Below are positions 22,799 through 38,877 of a stretch of DNA of 64,000 nt, piece by piece. The DNA lies in NCBI RefSeq assembly GCF_036320965.1, contig NC_092270.1, positions 22,608,940 to 22,672,939 of the forward strand. The letters run 5' to 3'. The stretch comes from Panulirus ornatus. Its lineage: Eukaryota > Arthropoda > Malacostraca > Decapoda > Palinuridae. The translations under genes and the position numbers were made by a program. The notes under the pieces were generated by a model. It made no database searches. It was not told where the DNA came from and was given only the letters and a program-made list of their open reading frames with translations. How positions within the stretch are numbered: the first letter of the stretch is position 1; every line of letters starts with the position of its first letter.

Positions 22799-25700
22799 CT
22801 GAAATTGTTATTAAAAACTAATGAGTATAACAAAATACAAAACTATTTCATATTCAATTTTACACAAAGTTAGGAAAGATTTGGAGAAGGGTTTCAATCT
22901 CACAACCAGAGATGAGTTAATTTTGTTACTACAGTAACCACAAGTACTGTTGTAATATGTTCATTCTCACCTTACACACTGCATTAAACCTCATAAGCAA
23001 CCTAGAAATATTTCTCTTATCCCTAAAGGCCAATGTATATTGATATATTGGTGAGAGGACAAAAGCAAAGGAAGGAGTAGCACTACTCCTGAAGCAGGAG
23101 TTGTGGGAGTACGTGATAGAGTGTAAGAAGGTAAACTCTATATTGATATGGGTAAAACTGAAAGTGGATGGAGAGAGATGGGTGATTATTGGTGCCTATG
23201 CACCTGGTCATGAGAAGAAGGATCATGAGAGGCAAGAGTTTTGGGAGCAGCTGAGTGAGTGTGTTAGTAGCTTTGATGCACAAGACTGGGTTATAGTGAT
23301 AGGTGATTTGAATGCAAAGATAAGGAATGTGGCAGTTGAGAGTATAATTGGTGTATATGGGGTGTTCAGTGTTGTAAATGGAAATGGTGAAGAGCTTGTA
23401 GATGTGTGTGCTGAAAAAGGACTGGTGATTGGGAATACCTGGTTTAAAAAAAGATATACATAAGTATACACATGTAAGTATGAGAGACGGCCACAGAGCG
23501 TTATTGGATTAAGTGTTAATTAATAGGCACATGAAAGAGAGACTTTTGGATGTTAATGTGCTGAAAGGGGCAACTGGAGGGATGTCTGATCAATATCTTA
23601 TGGAGGTGAAGGTGAAGATTTGTAGAGGTTTTCAGAAAAGAAGAGAGACTGTTTGGGCAAAAAGAGTGGTGAGAGTAAGTGAGCTTGAAAAGGGGACTTG
23701 TGTGAGGAAGTACCTGGAGAGATTGAGTGAAGAATGGAAAAAGGTGCGAGCAATTGACAAAAGGGGAGTGGAGGATGTATTTAGGGAAGCAGTGATGGCT
23801 TGCACAAAAGATGCCTGTGGCATGAGAAAGGTGGGAGGTGGGCAGATTAGAAAGTGGAAGTGAGTGGTGGGATGAAGAATCAAGATTATTAGTGAAAGAG
23901 AAGAGAGAGGCATTTGGACAATTTTTGCAGGGAAATAGCGCAAGTGACTGGGAGATGTATAAAAATAAGAGGCAGGAGGTCACGAGAAAGGTGCAAGAGG
24001 TGAAAAAGAGTGCAAATGAGAGTTTGGGTGAGAGAGTATCATTAAACTTTTGGGAGGATAAAAAGATGTTTTGGAAGGAGGTAAATAAAGTGCGTAAGAT
24101 GAGAGAACAAATTGGAACATCAGTGAAGGGGGTTATGGGGAGGTAATAACAAGGAGTGGTGAAGTGAGAAGGAGACTGAGTGAGTATTTTGAAGGTTTGT
24201 CGAATGTGTTTGATGGTAGAGTGGCAGATATAGGATGTTTCGGTCGAGGTGGCGTGCGAAGTGAAAGGGTCAGGGAGAATGATTTGGTAAACAGAGAAGT
24301 GGTAGTGAAAGCTTTGCAGAAGATGAAAGCCGGCAAGGCAGCAGGTTTGGATGGTACTGCAGTGGAATTTATTAAAAAAAGGGGTGACTGTGTTGTTGAC
24401 TGGTTGATGAGGATATTTAATGTATGTATTCTTCATGGTGGAGTGCCTGAGGATTGGCAGAATGCATGCATAGTGCCATTGTACAAAGGCAAAGGGGATA
24501 AAGGTGAGTGTTCAAATTACAGAGGTATAAGTCTGTTGAGTATTCCTGGGAAATTGTATGGGAGGGTATTGATTGAGAAGGTAAAGGCATGTACAGAGCA
24601 TCAGACTGAGGAAAAGCAGTGTGGTTTCAGAAGTGGTAGAGGATGTGTGGATCAGGTGTTTGCTTTGAAGAATTTATGTGAGAAATACTTAGAAAAGCAA
24701 ATGGATTGGTATGTAGCATTTATGGATCTGGAGAAGGCATATGATAGAGGTGATAGAGATGCTTTATGTAGAGTTTTACGAGCATATGGTGTGGGAGCTA
24801 AGTTGCTACAAGCAAAGTTTTTACCAAGGATGTAAGGCATGTGTGCGAGCCGGAAGAGACGAAAGTCATTGGTTCCTCATGAATGTCAGTTTGCGGCAGG
24901 GGTGCGTGATGTCCCCATGGTTGTTTATGGATGGGGTGGTTAGGGAGGTGAATGCAAGAGTTTAGGAGAGAGGGAAAGTATGCAGTCTGTTGTGGATAAG
25001 AAGGCTTGGGAAGTGAGTCAGTTGTTGTTCGCTGATGATACAGCACTGGTAGCTGATTCAGGTGAGAAACTGCAGAGGTTGGTGATTGAGTTTGGTAAAG
25101 TGTGAGAAAGTTGAGAGTAAAAGTGAATAAGAGCAAGGTTATTAGGTTCAGTAAGGTTGAGGGACAAATTAATTGGGAGGTAAGTTTGAATGGAGAAAAA
25201 CTGGAGGGAGTGAAGTTGTTTTAGATATCTTCTCCCACATTCACCAGTTCTTTAAAACACTTTCCATCTTCATTTCACTTCTTCCTTTTGATTCAGCAAT
25301 TCCCCTTCCTTACTTCCCATGTCAACATTTCCACTCTTACATCCTCCTCTTTCCTTTTTCACCTCCTTCCAGTATAGTTTCTTATTATCCCAAAACTTTT
25401 AACTTAACTTTCTTCCAAAATATTCATCTACTCCTTCTTTACTTTCCTCTATCTGCTACTTAACATTTTGTATTCTTCCCTCCTCCTTTGCTGAACTTCC
25501 ACTGGTACATTCCCATTGAGCAATCTACCATATGCCTTTTTCTCCTCTCCAAAGTATTTCTAATCTCTTCTGTCCATCATGCACTGCCCTCTTTATTCCT
25601 GCATCTCACTACCTTGTATCCAACTAGTGATTCTACAACCTTTACTAGTATTTCTCTAGACATTTTAAACACTTCATTCACATATGATTGCATTCCTACA

Positions 25701-28700
25701 TTCATTGCACTTCCATCTAAGCTTTCAGTTACCTTCCTTTCATACTACTCCCTGTAATTTTATAGATTCATCTTCTCGCTTGCCAAATATTCTATCTCTC
25801 CATTCTTACTTACACCATACCTTCACTTCTCCCTGATCCTCATCCCCACAAGAACTGCAAAATGGTCAGAGTCTCCAAAGAATCCTCTCACAACTCTAGC
25901 ATTCAGCTCAGCCTTTCTTAATTTTTCATTCATTGCCACAGTCAAAGCCTTTTGCTCTTCTCCTCCATCATTCCTCGACCATATACATCTATGCATCATC
26001 TTGTGCTGAAAAAAGGTATTCTGAAGGTATAGCAGTCCCATTGTTTTTGTACAGATGTAAGGTATGGGCTATAGATGAGGTGTGCAGAAGGGTGGATGAG
26101 TTGGAAATGAAATGTTTGAGGACAATATGTAGCATGAGGCACTTTGATTGAGTAATAAAAGGGTAAGACAGAGGTTTGGTAATAAGTGTGCGGTTGGGGA
26201 AGCTGAAAAGGGTGTGCTGAAATAGTTTGGATACATGGAGAGAATGAGTGAGGAGAGATTAACAAAGAGGATATATATGCATTAGAAGTGGACAGGTTGA
26301 TATGCTGTCAATGGACAGAACCAGTGCATATGAAGCAGCCTGGGAAAACCATAGAAAGATCCATGGGGCCTGATTATGAATAATGAGTTGTGGTTTAGGA
26401 GCATTATACAAAACATTATATGTCTGATGGTCCACAAACATATGTAAGTCAGTGCATGTGGAGCAAAGTGAGGTCTCAATCTCGGTAGGGGTCAATGATT
26501 ATAATCATTCTTACATTCAGCCCTGGGTGATAATTAAGTCCAAGCTGTCGCACAAGAATTGTTCCTTGACTAACCCACACACCATCTCTCTTCTTGATAC
26601 CTCGATGTTTTCCTCTTGCTCTTCCTTTTTTGTTTCTGCTACTGCCACCTGCTTTCTTGCTAGCATTCCGTATACTTGTTAACCAACCAGCTGTTTTGTC
26701 TGTAACAATTTAAATACTCTTCACTCTAAAAAAGACTAATGAATGTGATTACTTCTAATGCCTCTAAAACAATATTACACATGCTTATATGAAAAACTTC
26801 AAGATGTTCTACTATAATAAGCGACATTCCACTAAGTTGCTATATATCTCAGCTATCAGTAAACCAAACTATGTGGATGACTAAGTGGTTTTTTAAGTCA
26901 GAAGTCTATAAAGTGGACCATGTGATGACAGAGATTTTCTATGCCAGCAGGCAGTAAAATGGGTCACGTGAATAGAATTTTTTTTTACAGATCCTAACGT
27001 AGCACTGTGGATACTGGACACTAAATCATAAGAAAATTGCTCACACCTTACACTGCATATTATATGTATCACATACCACAATAGAAATTAATAACTGCAC
27101 ACTTATTTAAGAGAATTTATACTGACAATGGAGGGTGAAAAGTGGTACTGGTATAGTAACTCATGCTCAGAGTTTTTTCCCCTTACGTTTTCAGACATAG
27201 CACAAACACCTTCACTCAAGTTTCATATCATCAGCGAAATCTTACATTTAAGTGAAGTTGTCCAAAAAAATCCTGAAATTATTCCTGTTTCAGTAAAATG
27301 CACCTATTTGATCTGAATGAATGTCACAGTTTAAAGGTACTAAGCATCTATCTCAGCAATTACAAAGGCAATTTACAGGCTAAAAAAAACTTTTTCCAAG
27401 ACAATACTTGCAATACCACTGGTAATATCTTTATCACCAGGAACTGCTGCAGTAATGGAGTCTATTTCCAGCACTTCCTATGACGACCTGTCATGCAAGG
27501 CTACAATGAACGAGAAAGGCCACTCCATGCTCCTCTCAGTGTACATGCACAGTTACTCCCTAAACACCCACTCACAGGACTTGAGAGCACATCAGCCCAA
27601 AGAGCCCACAACCCTGTTCCTGAGCAAGGTGTGGTGTCCTAACATGGAGCCATTCTGGCTGCTGCAACTGACATGTATCATCAAAAACCCAAAGTACCTT
27701 CAGACTAGTTTGCCCCCAGTCCTTTGGACTAGTAAGACTTCAGTTCTTATAAGTAGTAAGCATCTAGTCCTTAAGACTAGTGTGACTACAGCCCTTACGA
27801 CTGGGAAGGCTCCAGTCCTTAACATGAATGAGACTCCTGTCCCCAAGACTGGTGAGTTTCCAGTCCTTAAAACTAGTGAGATTCCAATACTTAAGACTAG
27901 TGAGACTGTAGTCCTGAAGAATGGTGAAACTCATTCCTTAAGTCTAGTGAGACTCCAGTCGTTCAGACTAGTGAGACTCCAGCCCAAAGAGCTAGTGATA
28001 CTCCAGTCCTTAAGACGAGTGAGACTCCAGTTCATAAGACTAATAAGATACATAAAGTTACAAAGATACACAGACCCAAATTTCAAGCAAGGTGGCCAGG
28101 CCTTAATGCTAAAAAGAAGAAGAAGAAGAAGAAGAAGAAGAAGAAGAAAAGGAACCCTTGCAATCGTCAGAAGAAAAGGATAATAAAGCAAAGGCTCTCT
28201 CCCCATCCTCCATTCCTTCTGGCAAATGCCAGCAGGAAAACAGGCTGACAAAAAGCTTTGTAGGATTAATAAGCCTGAAGGAAATTTTCACAGGAAAGTC
28301 ATAAGGTAGACTGAACATGAATAAGTCATGCATCCTATCATCAATGACATGCATCCTTTCACCTTTTGTTATAAACACAATAATAAGAATAAACTGAGCT
28401 CCAGCCTCTTGTCTTCCTATGCCTATACTATTCCTGATGTTGAAGAATGATACAGTCATTCTTAATTACTCTCTCAAAGCAGGTGACATCGGTTAATCAA
28501 TGTTGGTATGATACTGCAACATGGCCAGGGAAAGATCGGTGATTTGCTACTTATGCGGGGGGTTGGGCAGTGGCATGAGTGGCCACTCAATGTTTTATTT
28601 TTGTTGACATTCAGGAAAAAATAATGCTCAGTAAAAAGGTATATCACCTTCATAGATGACAAAAATGAAAGAAATTTCTACCAAGGCATCTTTTCAATTG

Positions 28701-31196
28701 ATAAAGGTGATATTGGGTGTGGAATTTTAGGTGTAGCACCTATAACTCCGTCAGAATTTCAGGTGTAACACCTTAACTTCCACCAATCTTAAGTTTTTGA
28801 AAACTGGGGAAGGCTCTCAAGAGGAAAATTATGGCAAAAAATAACAATTTTGTTGAAATCTTGCATACAGTACATGAACAGGAGGGACACACATGGCATC
28901 CTGACATCATTCATTTTCTATTGTTCAGGACTTTAGAGCAATGACTGCCCTGCAACCAGCTAATCAAAAACATTCGCCTGACCCTTACTTAGATTCTATA
29001 TGGCTTCATTCATTTTGTGTCTTTATACAAAATGAATGAAACTGTAATAAAACATGAGCACTTGCCTGCAGAGTGTACAAATGTCTATTATCCTACATCA
29101 TTTACACATTGCAGTGAATACTGCCATGCACTGTAACACTGGAATCTGACTTAATCAAAGTTTTACAAAGATCATGGGTAAGTTCACAAGTCCGCATTCA
29201 TTTCCTTAGGATTAAATTAATCCTTAAGAAATCTCTCCAGTACATCGTCAGATTCTTATATCTCTTAGGACATCTGAACTCAGAACATTATATTATTATC
29301 ATTATTATCATACTTTGTCGCTGTCTCCCGCGTTAGCAAGGTAGCACAAGGAAGCAGATGAAAGAAAGGCCCAACCCACCCACATATACATGTATATACA
29401 TACTTGTCCACATACGCACATATACATACCTATACATCTTAACGTATACATATATATACACATACAGACATATACATATATACACATGTACATAATTTAT
29501 GATTTATTATACTTTGTTGCTGTCTCCCGAGTTAGCGAGGTAGCGCAAGGAAACAGTCTTTCGTCAGTACATAATCTCAAAAAAAAGGATTACTGCACAT
29601 TTTTCATAATAATGCATAAAACAATGGGAACTTCACAAATGCTGTCTTCAAACAATAAAAGTTCATATTCTTTGAGTTCTATATTTTTTACAATATATAG
29701 TATTATCATTTAATAACACACTTTCCCTATCCCTCATGAACTTACTATGAGCAAGTTCATCAATATCAAAAGAGAGTTTTAAAGTATGATAAGGCAAAAT
29801 CCCACACTCATGTCATTACTTTTAGTAGTAACAAAGATTCAATAAAAGAAAACTAAGATATCAAATCTATAAAAGCAGTGTCTCTTTTCTACACTTTATC
29901 CCAATGCTCAGTCATCAGTGTGTCTGGTGTTTCTCAGCTACAATAAGAACAGGGATAAATCTCAACTGCTACGGAGGTTCGGTAAGGTTTTCATGGGTTC
30001 TGTTCATTTTTTAGGTGTTTCACAAACTTTTAAATTTGACATCTCATTTTCTGATATTCATAACCATTATCACTATCACCTTAACTTAACTACCATCAAA
30101 CATACAGAAAACTATAATGTTCCAAATCACGCTCTGTAAACCTTATTGCATTTTCTAGTCACAAGAGTTACATTACAGAACAAAGTCAATCAATACCCAA
30201 AGCTAGTTTCAATATAATATAAACAGAAGAATTAATGAAAAAAATGAATCTTCATCAGGTACTCAATACGCCTCAGTCAAATCACAAAAGGCCAACTGAC
30301 CCATACTAGGCGTGTCCTTCCCACAACCACCCAACCTACAGAGCTCATATACCTATCCAACCTATTCTTAAAACAATTCAAGGTTCCAGCCCCAACCACT
30401 GCATCTGGCAAGCTATTCCACATATCTACCACTCTACTGCTAAACCAGTGCTTCCCCAAACCCAATCTGAACCAAATTTTTTCTATTTTGAAGCCATTAT
30501 TGCAAGTTCTAACCTGGTTGGGTATCCTTAGAACATTTCCAATTTCCCCGTATTTAAATCTGTCATCCATTAGTACACCTCTACCATATCCCCTTTGGCC
30601 ATCCTCCTTTTCAGTGAATGTAAATTCAATCTAGCAAGTCTTTCTTCATGACTAAGATTCCTAATTCCTGGTATCATTCAAGTCAAACTTTAGTGAACTG
30701 ATGGTAAGGCGACCAAAACTGCATAGCATAGTCCAAATGAGGTCTAACTAATGCAAGATAAAGCTTTACCATTAGGCGTTTTGTTACTAACACTTCTAGT
30801 AAATTCCAACATTCTATTTACCTTGTTATTAACTAAGCCTATTTACTCTTGCCTTGGTTTTAGGTCTTGACTTACTAACACTCCCAAATCACTTTCACAG
30901 TATAATTTCCCAGTTAGTCTATGATACAAATAGTATTTTGTGTTACCCCCTCCCCACTTCCCTATGTTCAATCTTTTACATTTATTTACGATGAAATCCA
31001 TTTACTTCCCTCGTCAAGCTGTTACATATCCATGCTGCTCAGGAATACAATATCAATTGTAGTTAAAAGTTACTGGAAATTAGTCTCTTCATATTCTACC
31101 CATAAACTTACTATACAACGTATACGATCCTTCAGAAACGCCGGAAATACTGGAGATGCTAAAGCTCAATAATTTCTTAGCCAGGCCGGTCGCCAT
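22586..31196 (-). CDS. mRpL27: Mitochondrial large-subunit ribosomal protein bL27m, complete gene
   Basis: Component of the mitochondrial ribosome large subunit near the peptidyl-transferase centre. Three minus-strand exons, 31196-31112, 26699-26515 and 22798-22586, join with matching phases (1, then 0) to 160 codons plus TAA. The first 28 residues (MATGLAKKLLSFSISSI...) are hydroxylated and basic, with no acidic residue until position 22, as in a mitochondrial presequence. The core reads ASKKAGGSSRNKKGRARGK, then GTILVRQLGLNYHPGLN, then VGIGRDRTLFAKENG. This is close to bacterial L27 (KKAGGSTRNG, IIVRQRG, NVGCGRDHTLFA). The tail IYKTYFHVITEPQ matches the animal-specific extension of MRPL27. 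Introns hold LINE copies at 23.0-26.4 kb and a CR1-like remnant at 30.3 kb. Start choice: the only Met in exon 1 that gives a compatible phase. Confidence 0.92.
23050..25230 (+). mobile_element. LINE copy M7 with APE C-terminal half and RT, frame-broken
   Basis: It lies in mRpL27 intron 2, opposite to the gene. APE motifs: INGAY/IIGAYAPGHEKKDHE, DWVIVIGDLNAKI, LLDVNVLKGATGGMSDQYL. RT follows from 24164 (GKAAGLDGTAVEF, YVAFMDLEKAYDRGD, FADDTALVADS) with at least five frameshifts. The 3' end is lost at motif E. Confidence 0.87.
25235..25990 (-). mobile_element. Second-family LINE fragment (endonuclease end and linker)
   Basis: The minus strand reads KMMHRCIWSRNDGGEE, LNARVVRGFFGDSDHFAVLV, the SDH end of an APE domain, followed by a pyrimidine-rich (+ strand) linker region with broken frames. 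It is joined tail to tail with M7. Confidence 0.6.
25990..26420 (+). mobile_element. LINE RT C-terminal remnant
   Basis: It reads EGIAVPLFLYRCKVWAIDEV, RRVDELEMKCLRTICSMRHF, then decays. It ends about 95 bases from mRpL27 exon 2. Confidence 0.65.
26515..26699 (-). CDS. mRpL27: mRpL27 exon 2 (L27 N-terminal core)
   Basis: The acceptor AATTGTTACAG precedes 26699 and the donor is GTAAGA at 26514. It encodes NKTAGWLTSIRN, then the hallmark ASKKAGGSSRNK and GTILVRQ, ending at YHPGLN in phase 0. Confidence 0.92.
27450..28183 (+). repeat. 24-bp repeat with open frame encoding a degenerate octapeptide
   Basis: Between about 27720 and 28040 a 24-bp unit recurs about 13 times with substitutions (consensus near CCAGTCCTTAAGACTAGTGA). 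A 242-codon frame opens at 27455. In it the unit reads PVLKTSET; near 27945 the register changes to SLRLVRLQ-like units. Opposite strand to mRpL27, inside its intron 1. Not recognised as a known protein. Confidence 0.55.
28113..28149 (+). repeat. (AAG)n microsatellite
   Basis: About twelve AAG triplets. Confidence 0.9.
28184..29310. other. mRpL27 intron 1, no recognised feature
   Basis: AT-rich intron sequence with no exon-like or transposon protein signal seen on either strand. Confidence 0.4.
29312..29576 (-). mobile_element. Two LINE tail-only fragments in tandem
   Basis: Read on +: TTTGTCGCTGTCTCCCGCGT with the TATACATATATACACATGTA segment to about 29500. A second short tail follows, TTTGTTGCTGTCTCCCGAGT to GCGCAAGGAAACAG, at 29512-29560. 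Neither has coding sequence. Confidence 0.68.
30275..30960 (-). mobile_element. CR1-like LINE ORF2 C-terminal remnant
   Basis: The minus strand reads DDRFKYGEIGNVLR, QVRTCNNGFKIEK, SSRVVDMWNSLPDAVVGAGT and CFKNRLDRYM, the typical CR1/Jockey ORF2 end. Upstream (30.57-30.96 kb) the frames are broken. Confidence 0.7.
31112..31196 (-). CDS. mRpL27: mRpL27 exon 1 (mitochondrial presequence)
   Basis: The ATG is at 31196 and the donor GTAAGT at 31111-31106. It gives 28 codons plus one base; MATGLAKKLL is typical of a mitochondrial targeting peptide. It ends in phase 1, matching exon 2. Confidence 0.82.
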
Positions 31197-32520
31197 GATT
31201 GTTGTTTACATGGGCAGCCAGAGCCTGCCGGGCTACACCATGTAGGGCTCACCGGCTCATAACAAGATCAATTTTTTTTTATTTGCAACTATTACGCGTC
31301 CTTTAAAATTCAGTAGAGGAGGCATTATTATTACGTACAGTCTTTGGTATAAAAAGGTAGAAGTGGGGTATATTCAAAACATTAAGATAAATGCAAATGA
31401 ACGCTATTACAGAGATATTACTTCAGAAAACAATACAATAGAGTACTTTCAACAAAATTCCTACTTGTATAGAAACATTGGTGATTAAATTGTTGAACTT
31501 ATAAGAAGCATATCCTCGTCCACAGCAGTTTCCATATAGGGTTAAGTCAGGTGCAAAAGGTGACTATTTACGATGTTCAAATAAGAACATACAAATAAAC
31601 GGTTTCAAATAATGACACCACGAAAATGTAGCGAGTGAAGAAAAGTGACATAGTGAAGTAACCAGGGAAGTTGAAATGATCGATCGCCTTGTCAACCCAA
31701 CATGACCGGGTCACGCAGTACACAGTACACAGTGTCAGTCAGTGAAGTATCTTGTCTCCTTTGAGACAGTTAACCAGCTCGGAGGGAATAGCATTCAATA
31801 TTCACAAGGATATTCCGCCTGGTTGGGTCGAGCAGCTGTTTGGATCGAGTAGTTGTATCCGTCGAGCACTTGTAAGGCACCAGTCAGGGTCCCAGCTTGT
31901 ACTTGACCCAGCCGTGGTGTGAAACACAAGCACGGGCCGACCTAACGAGGGTCCATCGCCTGGTCACGCTCACGCCCAGAGACCCGGCTGCAGCAGCCCA
32001 GTTAACAATCCAGCTAAGAACATGTGTCAAAATGTGTTACACACACCAGAGAACAAAAAGGCCCTTGCAGTCATAAATTAGAATGTTTAGTTACTATTAT
32101 ATTAACATTTGTGTTAGAATGCATGCCAAATTATTAATGATACTGTAAGTAACCTTAGATGTCTGTTTTGATGTATGCCATTTTATTTCTGACACTGGGA
32201 GTAGCCTTACATGCTAAGATATCTCAGTGACTGCGCACACAGACACATGTTATGTGGACTCCTGTCATTTCATTTAGATATCAAATGTAAGGTCATTGGC
32301 TTTTCCTTAATCCACAGGAAAGTGAGTAGTCAAAGTATGCTTGGCAGTCCATTGGTCTAGTTGGGTCATTAATGTCTTAATCGAAGGGCTTTACTTAAAC
32401 CATGGCAATGGAACCCCATGGTAACCTCTCTTGAACACCATCAACCACCAAATAATAATTTCTAGTAAGTGCTACTAGTAATAACGTAACTATCTTATCT
32501 TTCCATTTTTCTTCGAATCC
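31197..32520. other. Upstream region of mRpL27
   Basis: It contains the presumptive mRpL27 promoter. No TATA box is obvious. The block 31.7-32.0 kb is GC-richer than its surroundings and could hold a divergent transcript, but I see no coding exon. Confidence 0.35.
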
Positions 32521-32523
32521 CTA

Positions 32524-33812
<1,289 letters not shown>

Positions 33813-33821
33813 ATAAGTAAA

Positions 33822-33826
<5 letters not shown>

Positions 33827-33910
<84 letters not shown>
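33827..33910. repeat. (TA)n microsatellite
   Basis: More than 80 bases of TA between two LINE pieces. Confidence 0.95.
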
Positions 33911-33913
<3 letters not shown>

Positions 33914-34525
33914 TATCGGTGAAGGGGGCAAGGGAGGAAGTAATAACAAGCAGTGATAAAGTGAGTATTTTGAAAGACTGTTGAATGTTTGATGATAAAA
34001 CGGCAGATGTAGGGTGCTGTGGTCGGGGTTATGTGCAAAGTGAGGGAATCGTGGAGTGGATTGGTGAAAAGAGGTGGTGAAAGCCTTACGTAAGATGAAA
34101 TATTTTACCTACATCAATCTAAAATTCACTTCCTTACATTCTATCACACACTCCCACAATTCCTGCTTCAGGAGTAATGCTACCCTTTCGTATTAGCTCT
34201 TGCCCTGTCCCAATTTTACTCACAGACATTTCCAAACCATTCTTCCCCTTCACCCTTGAGCTTTGTTTCGCTCAGAGCCAGAACATCCAGGTGTCTTTCC
34301 TCAAACGTACTACCTTCTCATCTTGGTTACATCGACACACATTCAGACATTCCAGCCTGAGCTTCGGGGAGGATGAGCACTCCCTGCCTGGCTCCTTCTT
34401 GTTTCCCTTCTTAGAAACTGAAATAAAAGAAGGGGAGGGTTTCCAGCCATGTGCTCCCACTTCCTTTAGTCGTCTACCCCAACCCGCAGGGAATACGGAA
34501 GTGGAATCCTTTCTCCCCCTACCTC
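33911..34525. mobile_element. Rearranged LINE: RT-linker piece (+) and APE N-terminus (-)
   Basis: 33911-34100 matches the linker in + sense (decayed TSVKG..GE to KALRKMK). From 34100 the polarity flips: the minus strand reads the APE start (LRLECLNVCRCNQDEK near 34330-34370), preceded by the LINE 5' region. Parts of one or two elements are joined by an inversion. Confidence 0.65.
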
Positions 34526-34527
34526 AG

Positions 34528-34530
<3 letters not shown>

Positions 34531-34580
<50 letters not shown>
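34531..34580. repeat. (TG)n microsatellite
   Basis: About 50 bases of TG, 40 bases from the serine protease stop codon. Confidence 0.95.
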
Positions 34581-34584
<4 letters not shown>

Positions 34585-34622
34585 ATACCGTAAACTAAAA
34601 CTGGATAGGAAAAAATAAATCT

Positions 34623-37386
<2,764 letters not shown>

Positions 37387-37422
37387 CTCGTCACTAACAC
37401 CTGCCTCGCCTCTGCTCATTCC

Positions 37423-37433
37423 TTATATATAAA
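37423..37433 (-). promoter_or_regulatory. TATA box of the serine protease gene
   Basis: The minus strand reads TTTATATATAA, about 40 bases upstream of the ATG at 37386, so the 5' UTR would be only about 10-15 bases. Position and match fit a TATA-driven secreted protease promoter; this is inferred from sequence only. Confidence 0.5.
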
Positions 37434-38050
37434 CAACGTCTCCCCCCCCACCCCCCACCCACCCCCAGACAGTAGGTGTGTACATTTCCATATCAACAAG
37501 TAATCTCAGAAGTGGAGGTGGCATAGAATAAAGTGGGAGGAAAATAAACCATTATCATAATGAAGCAGATGTAATGTTAGTAATTATGTGTCTCTCCTGT
37601 TAATGTTCTTACTGAACAAGACTACAATGATATACATGAACGATCATTAACGATACAATATGAACTAGAATGTATTATGAAATCCTTGAGGTGATAATAC
37701 TGAAGGCCACACCATTAGGTAACCTGCTGTAAGCCAACCAAATACACTGTAATCTGTCGCGTTGGTAATTTCCCTCGAGTACCAGCGATCTCCCAGATCC
37801 TGCCTGGCTTACTGTAGCCATGGCGGCGCTCTGATGTAACTTCCTGGCACAAACAACTGAGTCAGTCAAGCCTTTAAGTCAGGCCGTCTCATTATGGTGG
37901 TCAACAGGACTAGCTGGTGACACCGTACTGGTGCCCCACTCCACTACATAACTTATCACGTATTTACTCTTTATTATTTATCATCAAATATAACATCAAT
38001 TATCACAAGCAAGACACGCAAGCTGACATTCTCTTACTTCCATCCCAGGT
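37434..38050. other. Intergenic region upstream of the protease
   Basis: It includes a C-rich run at 37440-37466 and otherwise AT-rich sequence. No coding signal seen. Confidence 0.4.
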
Positions 38051-38773
38051 TACTGGGGTCACACCAGGTCAGGCAGGACGGATATCTTGTGGTCACACCA
38101 GGTCAGACAGGACGGGTATGTTGTGGTCACACCAGGTCAGGCAGGACGAGTGTGTTGTGGTCACACCAGGTCAGGCAGGACGAGGGTGTTGTGGTCACAC
38201 CAGGTCAGACAGGACGGGTATGTTGTGGTCACACCAGGTCAGGCAGGACGAGTGTGTTGTGGTCACACCAGGTCAGGCAGGACGGATATGTTGTGGTCAC
38301 ACCAGGTCAGACAGGACGGGTATGTTGTGGTCACACCAGGTCAGGCAGGACGGGTATGTTGTGGTCACACCAGGTCAGGCAGGACGGGTATGTTGTGGTC
38401 ACACCAGGTCAGACAGGACGGGTATGTTGTGGTCACACCAGGTCAGGCAGGACGGGTATGTTGTGGTCACACCAGGTCAGGCAGGACGGGTATGTTGTGG
38501 TCACACCAGGTCAGGCAGGACGGGTATGTTGTGGTCACACCAGGTCAGGCGGGACGAGTGTGTTGTGGTCACACCAGGTCAGGCAGGACGGGTATGTTGT
38601 GGTCACACCAGGTCAGACAGGACGAGTATGTTGTGGTCACACCAGGTCAGGCAGGACGGGTATGTTGTGGTCACACCAGGTCAGGCAGGACGAGTGTGTT
38701 GTGGTCACACCAGGTCAGGCAGGACGGGTATGTTGTGGTCACACCAGGTCAGGCGGGACGAGTGAGTTGTGGT

Positions 38774-38776
<3 letters not shown>
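38051..38776. repeat. 34-bp minisatellite, about 21 copies
   Basis: The unit is built on GGTCACACCAGGTCAGGCAG followed by GACGGGTATGTTGT, with A/G variants. Because 34 is not a multiple of three, all three frames are used and stay open. Confidence 0.95.

Positions 38777-38812
<36 letters not shown>
38775..38812. repeat. (CA)n microsatellite
   Basis: About 38 bases of CA between two minisatellites. Confidence 0.92.
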
Positions 38813-38815
<3 letters not shown>

Positions 38816-38877
38816 GTCATGGTAACCAGGGGACGCTACAACACGCACCCAGCCAACACCTGGCCCGGTCAACCCCA

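Noticed and set aside
31700..32010. GC-richer block as an exon divergent from mRpL27
   Set aside because: Stops in all frames within short distance and no family motif; noted only as an upstream region.
38051..38776. Possible CRISPR-like array (regular 34-bp repeats)
   Set aside because: Repeats are directly tandem with no unique spacers, and the genome is eukaryotic; it is a minisatellite.
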